Source of the DNA: Lamellibrachia satsuma
Lineage: Eukaryota > Annelida > Polychaeta > Sabellida > Siboglinidae
NCBI GenBank assembly: GCA_033239005.1
Contig: BSQZ01000028.1
Coordinates: 2,488,501 to 2,552,500, forward strand
Direction of reading: 5' to 3'
Length of the DNA stretch: 64,000 nucleotides
Part shown: in pieces, positions 1 through 11,500 of the stretch
Position numbering within the stretch: the stretch's first letter is position 1
How the letters are laid out: each line of letters starts with the position of its first letter
The notes under the pieces: generated by a model
Database searches by the model: none
What the model saw: the letters and a program-made list of their open reading frames with translations, nothing else
Told to the model about the DNA's origin: nothing
Translations under genes and position numbers: made by a program

Positions 1-2144
1 ACGGAATGCCGATCTCTTCATCTGATGGCGTCATGCTGATCCCGTGTTTGGCGCAGTTATAGAAATCTGACGCCCGTCTACTGAACCTGGATATTGCATG
101 ACAAACCAGGTCGACTCGAATCCATCATGTACCCTACTAAAATGCTCCATAATTGGCACACAGATACATCTGGGTATCGAAGCATCCTGCAGAACAACTC
201 TATAATAATAGAACCAACACGCGATACGTGTACGTATCCATACATAAACCCGCTCATTGCGATACGGTGCTTTACTGTGGTGAATTCTCAAACGTTGATC
301 TGTCCATTGTATATGTGGTACAAGCTCTCGACTGAGGAAGTAAACTGTAAATGTTTTAATATACTTTATTAAGCCATTTTTTAGCGTTTCTGTTAAGGTG
401 TCAAGCAGCAGTTGTTAGAAACCGCAATGCAGTGAAATTCGCAACCACCTGTAACATACTGTTACTGTCGGATCCTTACTAACCTGTTCAAGCCTGCTGC
501 AGTCATTCAGGAGGATTCGCTGGCTAGATTTTGCGTGTGTGAAGCGTTTGTAAATGCCTCTACTAGATCACGGTATCAAATGCTCTGACTGGATACGACA
601 CCGGTTGGTATGGCGTTATTGATACGTCGCACCGGTGTCACGATAGAATGTTACAACAAAATGAAGATAAATGCTGCATTTAGATCGATATCGTTTTATT
701 TCCGGTTATTCGATACACCAACCACGTCGATGTCGTCTTGCGCAATGGAAGCGACACTGGCGTAGTTGTTTACTGCTTAAACAGTATTTGTATTTCACTC
801 AGCAAATGGACTTGTGTGGTTTTACATTGTTCATTCCTAAAGTTATTTAACATTTACTTACTGTATTGTTCGTTAGCAATGCTATGTTGTGTGTCCACAA
901 TTCGGCAGTAGCCCAGTTCACGTTACCCGTTTGCATTAAAATGGTATAGGGCCTAATGATCTGGGCCTGCGAAGGGGACAGTAGGCTAAATGGTCGGTAA
1001 GCGCTGCGTCGAACAGTCTCTGCGTGTGTTTTCATGTGTTTCACATTTCTTAGACGATATGCAGTGTGATTTCCAATTAAACATAAAGTATAATTTTTTA
1101 TGAACCATTCGACCACCTTTCGGTGACTAAACGACATTTATGTTATACGGTTGGCTACCCAGGTTAAACTTGCGACGCCATTCACGAACAGTGCTATTAC
1201 TGACTGTCTGACTATCGAAGCATCACAATAATCGAGGTGACAATGCAGTATTATCGATTATGAACATTTAAACTATCGATAGTTACCGTCGATAGTACAC
1301 TGGACTATCAGTTGTAACGATAGTTGACGAAACAATTCAGCAGGGCAATTTATGCCACTGTTATGTCTTCAACCATACTGGATTATATTATTTATCTATT
1401 TATTTATCGAACTAACATCAACAGAGCCACCCGTTAATTATGGTCTGGGACTGTCTTCCTGATTATTCGCTATTCCTTGATACTATCGCAATACTATCGC
1501 GATAGTCATTAAACTTCTCAATAGCATTGCAGTAGTTATACAGCTATCGCGATACTATCGCAATAGTAAACCCTCACCCCCTGTATATATCATCCGTGTC
1601 GTTGCATACATCATCCGTGTCATTGCATATATCATCCGTGTCGTTGCATACATCATCCGTGTCATTGCATACATTATCACCTGTCAGTTATCCCCACTTC
1701 CGCGCATGCGTGGAAATTCATAATAACACCCCTGCCACAGCTTACATTTATGTGCAGATTTTGGTAAGCTCCTAATGTTTGTCCAGAAAATGCTAAATTT
1801 CAGTTGCATACAATTGTTGATAGTATTCTGCGGTGAAATTTGACTAGAAACACGATAACGGTTTTTTTCGTACTGAACTATTTGACGTCTCTCAACCGCA
1901 CTAATGCTACGTGTAACAAGCCGTAAACAACGCCTAGCCTACCAATCCAGCCGGCCATTTTGAATTTATAATCAAGTTGTGGCAGTGGCGATATGGTGAA
2001 TGGCGCCACTGTTGGAGACTGTGACGTCAGTTATCCGACACTGACCAACATTTCTCTTCCTCTCGACGCCAGGTGGCGTGGATCGATGGTCGCGCTGCTG
2101 TTTTTCACGACATATGCTGGAAGGCGGTGGTCGACTCGTGTAAG
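1..2144. other. 5' flank of the sirtuin gene, no recognised gene
   Basis: I see no convincing coding exon here; the open frames are short and match no family I know. From about 1200 to 1565 the motif actatcg and its complement recur many times in both orientations, which looks like decayed palindromic repeat DNA. The stretch 1700-2144, just upstream of the sirtuin start codon, should contain its promoter and 5' UTR, but I cannot point to a TATA box or initiator with confidence. Confidence 0.5.
1588..1677. repeat. 21-bp tandem repeat, about 4.5 copies
   Basis: A 21-bp unit built around catccgtgtcrttgcata is repeated head to tail; the copies alternate between cgttgc and cattgc. It is intergenic and upstream of the sirtuin gene. 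Confidence 0.85.
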
Positions 2145-5100
2145 ATGGACAACCCGTTCAGCCTGTGTCCACTAGAGAAGGACATGGTGGCCGAAGCGAG
2201 AAAGACGGCCGAGTACTTCGACTCGGCCGAGCGACTGCGACTCGAGGCGAAGCGGATCAGCGCCATGCTCAAGACGGCGCAGTACGCCTCGGCGTTCACG
2301 GGTAGGTCTTGGCCGACGACAGCCATCTACAGTAGCATCCTTGTCGATCCACTGCCTCCTAACAACCTGCCTTAAGGAGAAACAAAAGTCATAGTTTTTG
2401 GCCTATGCATCTGGACGAGTTAATACAAACAAACCCTTTGCGACTACAACTAAGAATATCACGCCAGTGGTTTACTAGGAAACATTGTTAAAAACACAGC
2501 ATCGTAAGTTCATTGGCCGCGTCGTACTGTTAGAAAAACTTACGAATGCTTGTCTGGCGATGTTCGCTCACTAAACTGAGATTTGACCACTGAAATAGAA
2601 TCTCTAACTTTTAGAACACATTCTGAGCGAACCATTGGTTTAATATTCTTGATTTTAGTTGCAAAAGAATATTAACTTTTAATATTTTTAACTCCTTTTT
2701 ATTTAACTCCTTTAGGTGCGTAACCTCAAAACCACGACTTGTTTCACTTCAAAGGAATGCACAATGATTTTCATTGGTACAGACGGAGTTAGGGGTTTCG
2801 TGTAATTAAAATGCCCAAATTATTTTATTGTTTCCGTCTCAAAGTACATGTAAAGTAACAAAGTTATACTTCATGTTTTTTGTATGAATATTATGCATAT
2901 AATGCTAATTAATTAATGAATTAATATCTACACACACGCACGCACGCACGCACACACACACACACACACATATATCCATGCATACATACTTACATAAATA
3001 TGTGTACACATGGTAAGCATACACATATCTACATGTTTAAATAGTGCAGCTAATGAATTATATAAAAGAATCCTACTTTATTTCTTTAGGAATCCTATTG
3101 GTTGTATACACTCTATCTACTTATAGCATATTCATTAGTGTTTTCAATTAGCAAAAAGTGTAACTGAAGTGTAGACCCGGGTCCTTTCCTTGCAGGAGCC
3201 GGCATCTCAACGTCGGCTGGCATCGGCGACTTCAGGGGCAAGAACGGCAAATGGACGGAAATGGACCGCGCAAAAGCACGAGGTATGAAACACTTTACAG
3301 TTCGTAGAATTTACCGAATTTGGTCAGTAATACAAATGTTATACCTGCAGTGAATACGGAGGCGCACCTTATGTGTGATGCAGTTTACACGGGACGATGA
3401 AGCTGCAGTATGGTCGCCTAAGACGACGGCATCAGCTCGTCGGACGACTGTATCGTCTCGTGTAGACCCAGCTTTATGGTCAACGTTTCATCTTATATGC
3501 AATGTCGACAAAAGATCAATTCTGTATCGTCCGACATCGCCGCGATGCAGTTTACACCGGACGATTAAGCTGCAATATGATCGTCTGCGACGGCACCAGC
3601 TCGTCAGGCGACTGTATCGCCTCGTGTAGACCCGGCTTTAGGGTCAACGCGACAACTGAAAGGGTCCATACTACGTTGGCGTGGACCCACATCTTACATT
3701 TGTTATCCATCAACTAGAATATGCATACGTACCAACTGTATGGTTCTAGTTAATGTTGTGAACGAAGGAAATTAACTCAAGAAATTTACCACTTCGTTAC
3801 CACAAAGTGTGATATACACATTGTCAGTAACCAAACTTATTTTGCCGGTTATATGTAAAAAGTACAAAGTTTGGTCGTTTCAATCATAAACTTATGCTTT
3901 GTAAGTTAACTACAGTGCATATATCAGTTCTAGTATCTTCACCACGGATACCAGTTCTCATGAACCACAATTAAGTTAATATAATTTAGCCGTTATATCT
4001 TGTTTAATTCGAATGTTTCGACTCGAATATAATGTCTATATTTTATGCTGAACGGTATATTCGATAGTAAAAAAATAACGGTAACATTATTAAAAACAAT
4101 TTCGCTTCACTAAACATATTTAGGCAGATAAGATGTTACAGTAGATATTGTTTATACTATAATACATATTTGTACGATAAGACTATGTACCTTTAACGGT
4201 AGACAGTACGTGTTGCCCGACAGGCCTGAGCTGTCACTGCGACTGCCCGGCGTTCTCGTACGAGGCCCTGAGGCCTACATACACACACGAGGCGATCTGT
4301 AAACTCGTACAACTCGGCTACCTGAAACACGTCATCAGCCAGAACACGGATGGTCTACATCGGCTGTCCGGCATCCCCGTCGAACAGTTGTCAGAGCTGC
4401 ATGGTAGGCATGACACGTTTAGTTTTGGCTTAACTTATTGAATGTTACATGTGCCTTTGTTTACTTATTTAACCTTTCACACGGTTCATGATTCTACCCA
4501 TAGTAAATATTTTAAAACGAAATATGTTGTTGAACTCCGCTTTAACCCTCAAGTCCGGGGTGAGGCTGGCACCGATACTGGTCGTCGTTATTTCCCTCCC
4601 ACCGTCATTGATCCCGCTTTACTGCCACCTCCACAACCCGCCTCCACAACCCGTCTCCACAACCCGCCTCCACAACCCGCCTCCACAACCCGTCTCCACA
4701 ACCCGCTTCCACAACCCGTCTCCACAACCCGCCTCCACAACCCGTCTCCACAACCCGTCTCCACAACCCGTCTCCACAACCCGTCTCCACAACCCGCCTC
4801 CACAACCCGCCTCCACAACCCGCCTCCACAACCCGTCTCCACAACACGCCCCCACAACCCGCCTCCACAACCCGCCTCCACAACACGCCCCCACAACCCG
4901 TCTCCACAACCCGTCTCCACCCCCACCACCCGTATCCTTGTAATCCTGGCAACGCGCCACGCTGTCTCCTAACGCTTTCTGTCTCCTAGGTAACGCCTTG
5001 TGTCTCCTAGGTAACGCTTTCTGTCTCCTAGGTAACGCCTTCATTGAGAAGTGCGAGAAGTGCGCGACCCGGTACGAGAGGATGGCGGCCGTACGACGCA

Positions 5101-8100
5101 CGAGACGGGACACTGTCCAGCCGAAGATCTGCATCCACTGCCACCTTGACCACCGCACTGGACGCAAGTGTGAGCGAAAGGTCGGTCCACTACAACTTCG
5201 ATGTCCAGGCCGAGTTGCCTAAACCCATTAACACCAGTTTGAAGATACGGTCTCATTTAGTTCTTCAATGTATTTGTTCATATGTGTTCATATAAAGTTC
5301 AATTACTTCTTGATTCAGACTCGATGCCACGGCCTAGTGCAATATGAAGCACAGCTATTGCTCTGATCACCTTCAAAATGAGAATAACATCGTAGAATGC
5401 CAGGTGAATAGTTGTACAACAATGTAATTGTGAATAGTTGTACAACAATGTAATTGTGAATAGTTGTACAACAATGTAATTGGTGTGACAGTCATTCACG
5501 AATAATACTGAGAGAAGTAAAGCAAAATGCTAACTCTGGTGTGGGCCCGAGAACCAGATTTGATGCCATTGTATTCTCTACATCACGTATGAAGGCTAAG
5601 ACCAAAACAACAACGTTACATGTGCGCGAGGCCCTCTATGCAGATGACACTGCCATCTGCTCTCATTCAGAGGAACAGCTGCAGTCTATCATAGACAGTT
5701 TTTCCAATACTTGCTCAGTGTTTGGCCTCAAGATCAGTGTCAGAAAGGCTGTCATCATGAGCCACGGGACTCAAGTAGCCAAGATTACTTTCAATGATGA
5801 AGCACTCGAAACCGTGGAGAACTTCTCATACTTAGGCTCCATGTCCAACAATTTCACACTTGACAAGGAACACAAGACTAGGTAAAGCCTCAAAAAGAGT
5901 TTGGTCCAACAAGAGCCTGACACTAAAACTGAAAGTGTATCAAGTTTCCACCTACGTTGCCTACGTACTATCCTTTGCGTGAAATGGCAAAACAAAATTA
6001 CCAACCTGGAAATCCTACACCGCTGCAACTCAACTCCACTAAGCAGCATTCTAAAATAGAGACGGCTACGTTGGCTTGGTCACGTACACCGTATGCCCAT
6101 TGACCGCCTTCCTTGGTCACGTACACCGTATGCCCATTGTCCGCCTTCCTTGGTCACGTACACCGTATGCCCATTGACCGCCTTCCTTGGTCACGTACAC
6201 CGTATGCCCATTGACCGCCTTCCTTGGTCACGTACACCGTATGCCCATTGACCGCCTTCCTTGGTCACGTACACCGTATGCCCATTGACCGCCTTCCTTG
6301 GTCACGTACACCGTATGCCCATTGACCGCCTTCCTTGGTCACGTACACCGTATGCCCATTGACCGCCTTCCTTGGTCACGTACACCGTATGCCCATTGAC
6401 CGCCTTCCTTGGTCACGTACACCGTATGCCCATTGACCGCCTTCCTTGGTCGCATTACACCGTATGCCCATTGACCGCCTTCCTTGGTCACGTACACCGT
6501 ATGCCCATTGACCGCCTTCCTTGGTCACGTACACGTATGCCCATTGACCGCCTTCCTTGGTCACGTACACCGTATGCCCATTGACCGCCTTCCTTGGTCA
6601 CGTACACCGTATGCCCATTGACCGCCTTCCTTGGTCACGTACACCGTATGCCCATTGACCGCCTTCCTTGGTCACGTACACCGTATGCCCATTGACCGCC
6701 TTCCTTGGTCACGTACACCTTATGCCCATTGACCGCCTTCCTTGGTCACGTACACCGTATGCCCATTGACCGCCTTCCTTGGTCACGTACACCGTATGCC
6801 CATTGACCGCCTTCCTTGGTCACGTACACCGTATGCCCATTGACCGCCTTCCTTGGTCACGTACACCGTATGCCCATTGACCGCCTTCCTTGGTCACGTA
6901 CACCGTATGCCCATTGACCGCCTTCCTTGGTCACGTACACCGTATGCCGATTGACCGCCTTCCTTGGTCACGTACACCGTATGCCCATTGACCGCCTTCC
7001 TAAACAAATTATGTGTGGGGAGTTAACTGGGCCTTACTCAGCACTCCGAATGTCTAAACCAATGCCACTTATAAGTACTGAAATTTGATAGAAAAAAGTT
7101 CACAACTTTCCAGCCAGCAACTCATGGACGTCAGTTTTCCGCTGCGTCAGTGTTCGAAATTAGAGGGGGAGTCATTAGAAAGAAAAATGTAAGCTTGGGG
7201 GACCCACATTTTATCGTTGTATCGATGTAATTACCCTTCCGCTGTTGCACCTGTAGCTGCGTGTGAGGCTACTCTGGTTCGTCTGTGCTAAAACTCGACG
7301 GTTTTCGCAGAACTTGACGATTTTTGCAGGATTCGACATCATTGTGTTGGTAGTTTAGCTGATTCATTCAGCTCACTCTATTGTCATTCAGTTAATCTCT
7401 GTTAAAAACATCTGAAATCATTCCACTCATACCATTGATGAGTGTGTGTTCTGTGGTTAAGAGCGCCATCTGTTAGGTGTTTGCAGTAACGCCACCAATG
7501 AGTATCTAGTTGAGGCACATTTTACCTTGGCATTTTACTTTTCAGAATTACAGAGCACTGTGTCAAGCGCATTACTCCAGTAACAATGGTTTAGACCACA
7601 ATTTACAATTTAATCATTTAGCAAATGCTCATAGCGACTTACAACAAGTGCATTCAATCTAAGTTGGTAAAATAACTACAGTTCGAAATATTTACAGGTC
7701 GCTATGATAGCAAGCAAGTTTAAAAAAAAAAATAGGCGTTATAACCGTTACAGTGCCTGAAAAGTACTTTTTAAGAATATTTTTTGCAAGGACCCCCAAG
7801 AGTCAGTGGTCATTTCTGTATGTAGTTTGATGATCGTGTGACTTAATCGTGTGACCGAAATGACTAAATTCTGCAACGGCGCGGAATAAAAGCCGGTTGG
7901 CGGACTTGCCCCGGGGGCGGACTAGCCCCGGTCTCCCCTTCGTGTTCTTTTACCGTAATATTTGCCACGGACACAGGGGGTTCTTAGACCCCCTTCATGG
8001 CCTAGGGGGGTCTTGACACCCCTAAGACCCCCATGGGTCCGCTGCTGGAAGACATCACACAAATATGCATACAAGAATTACAGCATATTGTGACAATCCA

Positions 8101-8480
8101 GAATCCAAATACTTTTTGTGGGGCCCTTTTTTCTGAGGGGGGCTGGGTTGGTATGAGTGCACCACTTGTACCGTTGGTTAATCCGGCATTGACGGTCAGA
8201 TAAACCATTGAACACCACTGTACGTCCCTTTAGCTGAGCCTGCGTGGTGTGATTACGTGGACGTGGTGTTACAGGGATGTGACGGGTACCTGATGAACAT
8301 CATCATCAACTTCGGGGACAGTCTCGAGCTGCACGTGCTGCGCAGCGCGGAGGAGCACGCGCGTGCCAGCGACCTCACGCTCTGTCTCGGCTCCTCCATG
8401 AGGGTCACACCCGCGTGTCACCTCGTAGAGATGGGACCAGAGCCAACCAGACTCGTACTCTGCAACAGGTAGTGTTGTTG

Positions 8481-8513
<33 letters not shown>

Positions 8514-11500
8514 GTGGTAGCGCCAGTGATGGGTAGCTGTGTTCGTTATTATTAGTTATAATTGCAAATATTGGTACTCTTGGTGGGGTTGTGGTGGTGG
8601 TGACGGTTGTTGGAGTGGTGGAGGCGGTGGTGATGGTGGTTGTAATGGTGGAGACGGTGGTGGTTGTGGTTGTAATGGTGGAGGCGGTGGTGGTTGTGGT
8701 TGTAATGGTGGAGACGGTGGTGATGGTGGTTGTAATGGTGGATGCAGTGGTGATGGTGGTTGGAGTGGTGATGGTGGTTGTAATGGTGGAGACAGTTGTG
8801 GTTGTGGTTGTAATGGTGGAGGCAGTGGTGGTTGTGGTTGGAGTGGTGGAGACGGTGGTGGTTGTGGTTGGAGTGGTGGAGACGGTGATGGTTGTGGTTG
8901 GAGTGGTGGAGGCGGTGGTGGTTGTGGTTGGAGTGGTGGAGACGGTGGTGGTTGTTGTTTGAGTGGTGGAGGCGGTGGTGGTTGTGGTTGTAGTGGTGGA
9001 GACGGTGGTGGTTGTGGTTGGAGTGGTGGAAGCAGTGGTGGTTGTGGTTGGAGTGGTGGAGACGGTGGTGGTTGTGGTTGGAGTGGTGGAGGCGGTGGTG
9101 GTTGTGGTTGGAGTGGTGGAGACGGTGGTGGTTGTGGTTGGAGTGGTGGAGGCGGTGGTGGTTGTGGTTGGAGTGGTGGAGACGGTGGTGGTTGTGGTTG
9201 GAGTGGTGGAGGCAGTGGTGGTTGTGGTTGGAGTGGTGGAGACGGTGGTGGTTGTGGTTGTAGTGGTGGAGGCGGTGGTGGTTGTTGTTTGAGTGGTGGA
9301 GGCGGTGGTGGTTGTTGTTTGAGTGGTGGAGACGGTGGTGGTTGTGGTTGGAGTGGTGGAGGCGGTGGTGGTTGTGGTTGGAGTGGTGGAGGCGGTGGTT
9401 GGAGTGGTGGAGGCGGTGGTGGTTGTGGTTGGAGTGGTGGAGGCGGTGGTGGTTGTGGTTGGAGTGGTGGAGACGGTGGTGGTTGTTGTTTGAGTGGTGG
9501 AGGCGGTGGTGGTTGTTGTTTGAGTGGTGGAGACGGTGGTAGTTGTGGTTGGAGTGGTGGAGACGGTGGTGGTTGTGGTTGGAGTGGTGGAGGCAGTGGT
9601 GGTTGTTGTTTGAGTGGTGGAGACGGTGGTGGTTGTGGTTGTAGTGGTGGAGATTGTGGTGGTTGTGGTTGTAGTGATGGAGACGGTGGTGGTTGTGGTT
9701 GTAGTGATGGAGACGGTGGTGGTTGTGATTGTAGTGGTGGAGACAGTGATGGTTGTGGTTGAAGTGGTGGAGGCAGTGGTGCTTGTGGTTGGAGTGGTGG
9801 AGACGGTGGTGGAGGCGGTGGTGGTTGTGGTTGGAGTGGTGGAGGCAGTGGTGGTTGTGGTTGGAGTGGTGGAGACGGTGGTGGTTGTGGTTGGAGTGGT
9901 GGAGACGGTGGTGGTTGTGGTTGGAGTGGTGGAGGCAGTGGTGGTTGTGGTTGGAGTGGTGGAGGCGGTGGTGGTTGTGGTTGGAGTGGTGGAGACGGTG
10001 GTGGTTGTGGTTGGAGTGGTGGAGACGGTGGTGGTTGTTGTTTGAGTGGTGGAGGCGGTAGTGGTTGTTGTTTGAGTGGTGGAGATGGTGGTGGTTGTGG
10101 TTGGAGTGGTGGAGGCAGTGGTGGTTGTGGTTGGAGTGGTGGAGGCGGTGGTGGTTGTGGTTGGAGTGGTGGAGACGGTGGTGGTTGTGGTTGGAGTGGT
10201 GGAGGCGGTGGTGGTTGTGGTTGGAGTGGTGGAGGCGGTGGTGGTTGTTGTTTGAGTGGTGGAGACGGTGGTAGTTGTGGTTGGAGTGGTGGAGACGGTG
10301 ATAGTTGTGGTTGGAGTGGTGGAGGCAGTGGTGGTTGTTGTTTGAGTGGTGGAGACGGTGGTGGTTGTGGTTGGAGTGGTGGAGATTGTGGTGGTTGTGG
10401 TTGTAGTGATGGAGACGGTGGTGGTTGTGGTTGTAGTGATGGAGACGGTGGTGGTTGTGATTGTAGTGGTGGAGACAGTGATGGTTGTGGTTGAAGTGGT
10501 GGAGGCAGTGGTGCTTGTGGTTGGAGTGGTGGAGACGGTGGTGGTTGTGGTTGGAGTGGTGGAGACGGTGGTGGTTGTGGTTGGAGTGGTGGAGGCAGTG
10601 GTGGTTGTGGTTGGAGTGGTGGAGACGGTGGTGGTTGTGGTTGGAGTGGTGGAGACGGTGGTGGTTGTGGTTGGAGTGGTGGAGGCAGTGGTGGTTGTGG
10701 TTGGAGTGGTGGAGACGGTGGTGGTTGTGGTTGGAGTGGTGGAGGCAGTGGTGGTTGTGGTTGGAGTGGTGGAGACGGTGGTGGTTGTGGTTGGAGTGGT
10801 GGAGGCGGTGGTGGTTGTGGTTGGAGTGGTGGAGACGGTGGTGGTTGTTGTTTGAGTGGTGGAGGCGGTAGTGGTTGTTGTTTGAGTGGTGGAGACGGTG
10901 GTGGTTGTGGTTGGAGTGGTGGAGGCAGTGGTGGTTGTGGTTGGAGTGGTGGAGGCGGTGGTGGTTGTGGTTGGAGTGGTGGAGACGGTGATGGTTGTGG
11001 TTGGAGTGGTGGAGGCGGTGGTGGTTGTGGTTGGAGTGGTGGAGGCGGTGGTGGTTGTGGTTGGAGTGGTGGAGACGGTGGTGGTTGTTGTTTGAGTGGT
11101 GGAGGCGGTGGTGGTTGTTGTTTGAGTGGTGGAGACGGTGGTAGTTGTGGTTGGAGTGGTGGAGACGGTGATAGTTGTGGTTGTAGTGATGGAGACGGTG
11201 GTGGTTGTGGTTGTAGTGATGGAGACGGTGGTGGTTGTGATTGTAGTGGTGGAGACAGTGATGGTTGTGGTTGAAGTGGTGGAGACGGTGGTGGTTGTGG
11301 TTGTAGTGATGGAGGGGTGGTAGTTATGGTGGTGGTGTTGGAATTATATGTGAAAAGTAATGTCAGATTTACGCACAATCGCACGTTGTCGGAGGCGATG
11401 CCGTGGCCTGTGTTATACATGTATACATTAGTTCTCTAGCAACATATTTTGTTTAAATAGATCAACAATGGTTCTTACAATATGAGTCTAAATTCATACA

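Noticed and set aside
4588..5167. Open frames of 113-182 codons on both strands across the 13-bp repeat
   Set aside because: They are artefacts of a 13-bp period; the true coding sequence here is only sirtuin exon 4 (5032-5180).
5541..5885. A host gene encoding a reverse-transcriptase-like protein
   Set aside because: It is a 5'-truncated, frameshifted LINE fragment inside an intron.
8556..11420. A 954-codon minus-strand Pro/Gln-rich open frame and plus-strand Gly/Trp/Val frames
   Set aside because: They are produced by a stop-free 30-bp repeat, lie inside a sirtuin intron, and have no unique sequence or conserved domain outside the array.
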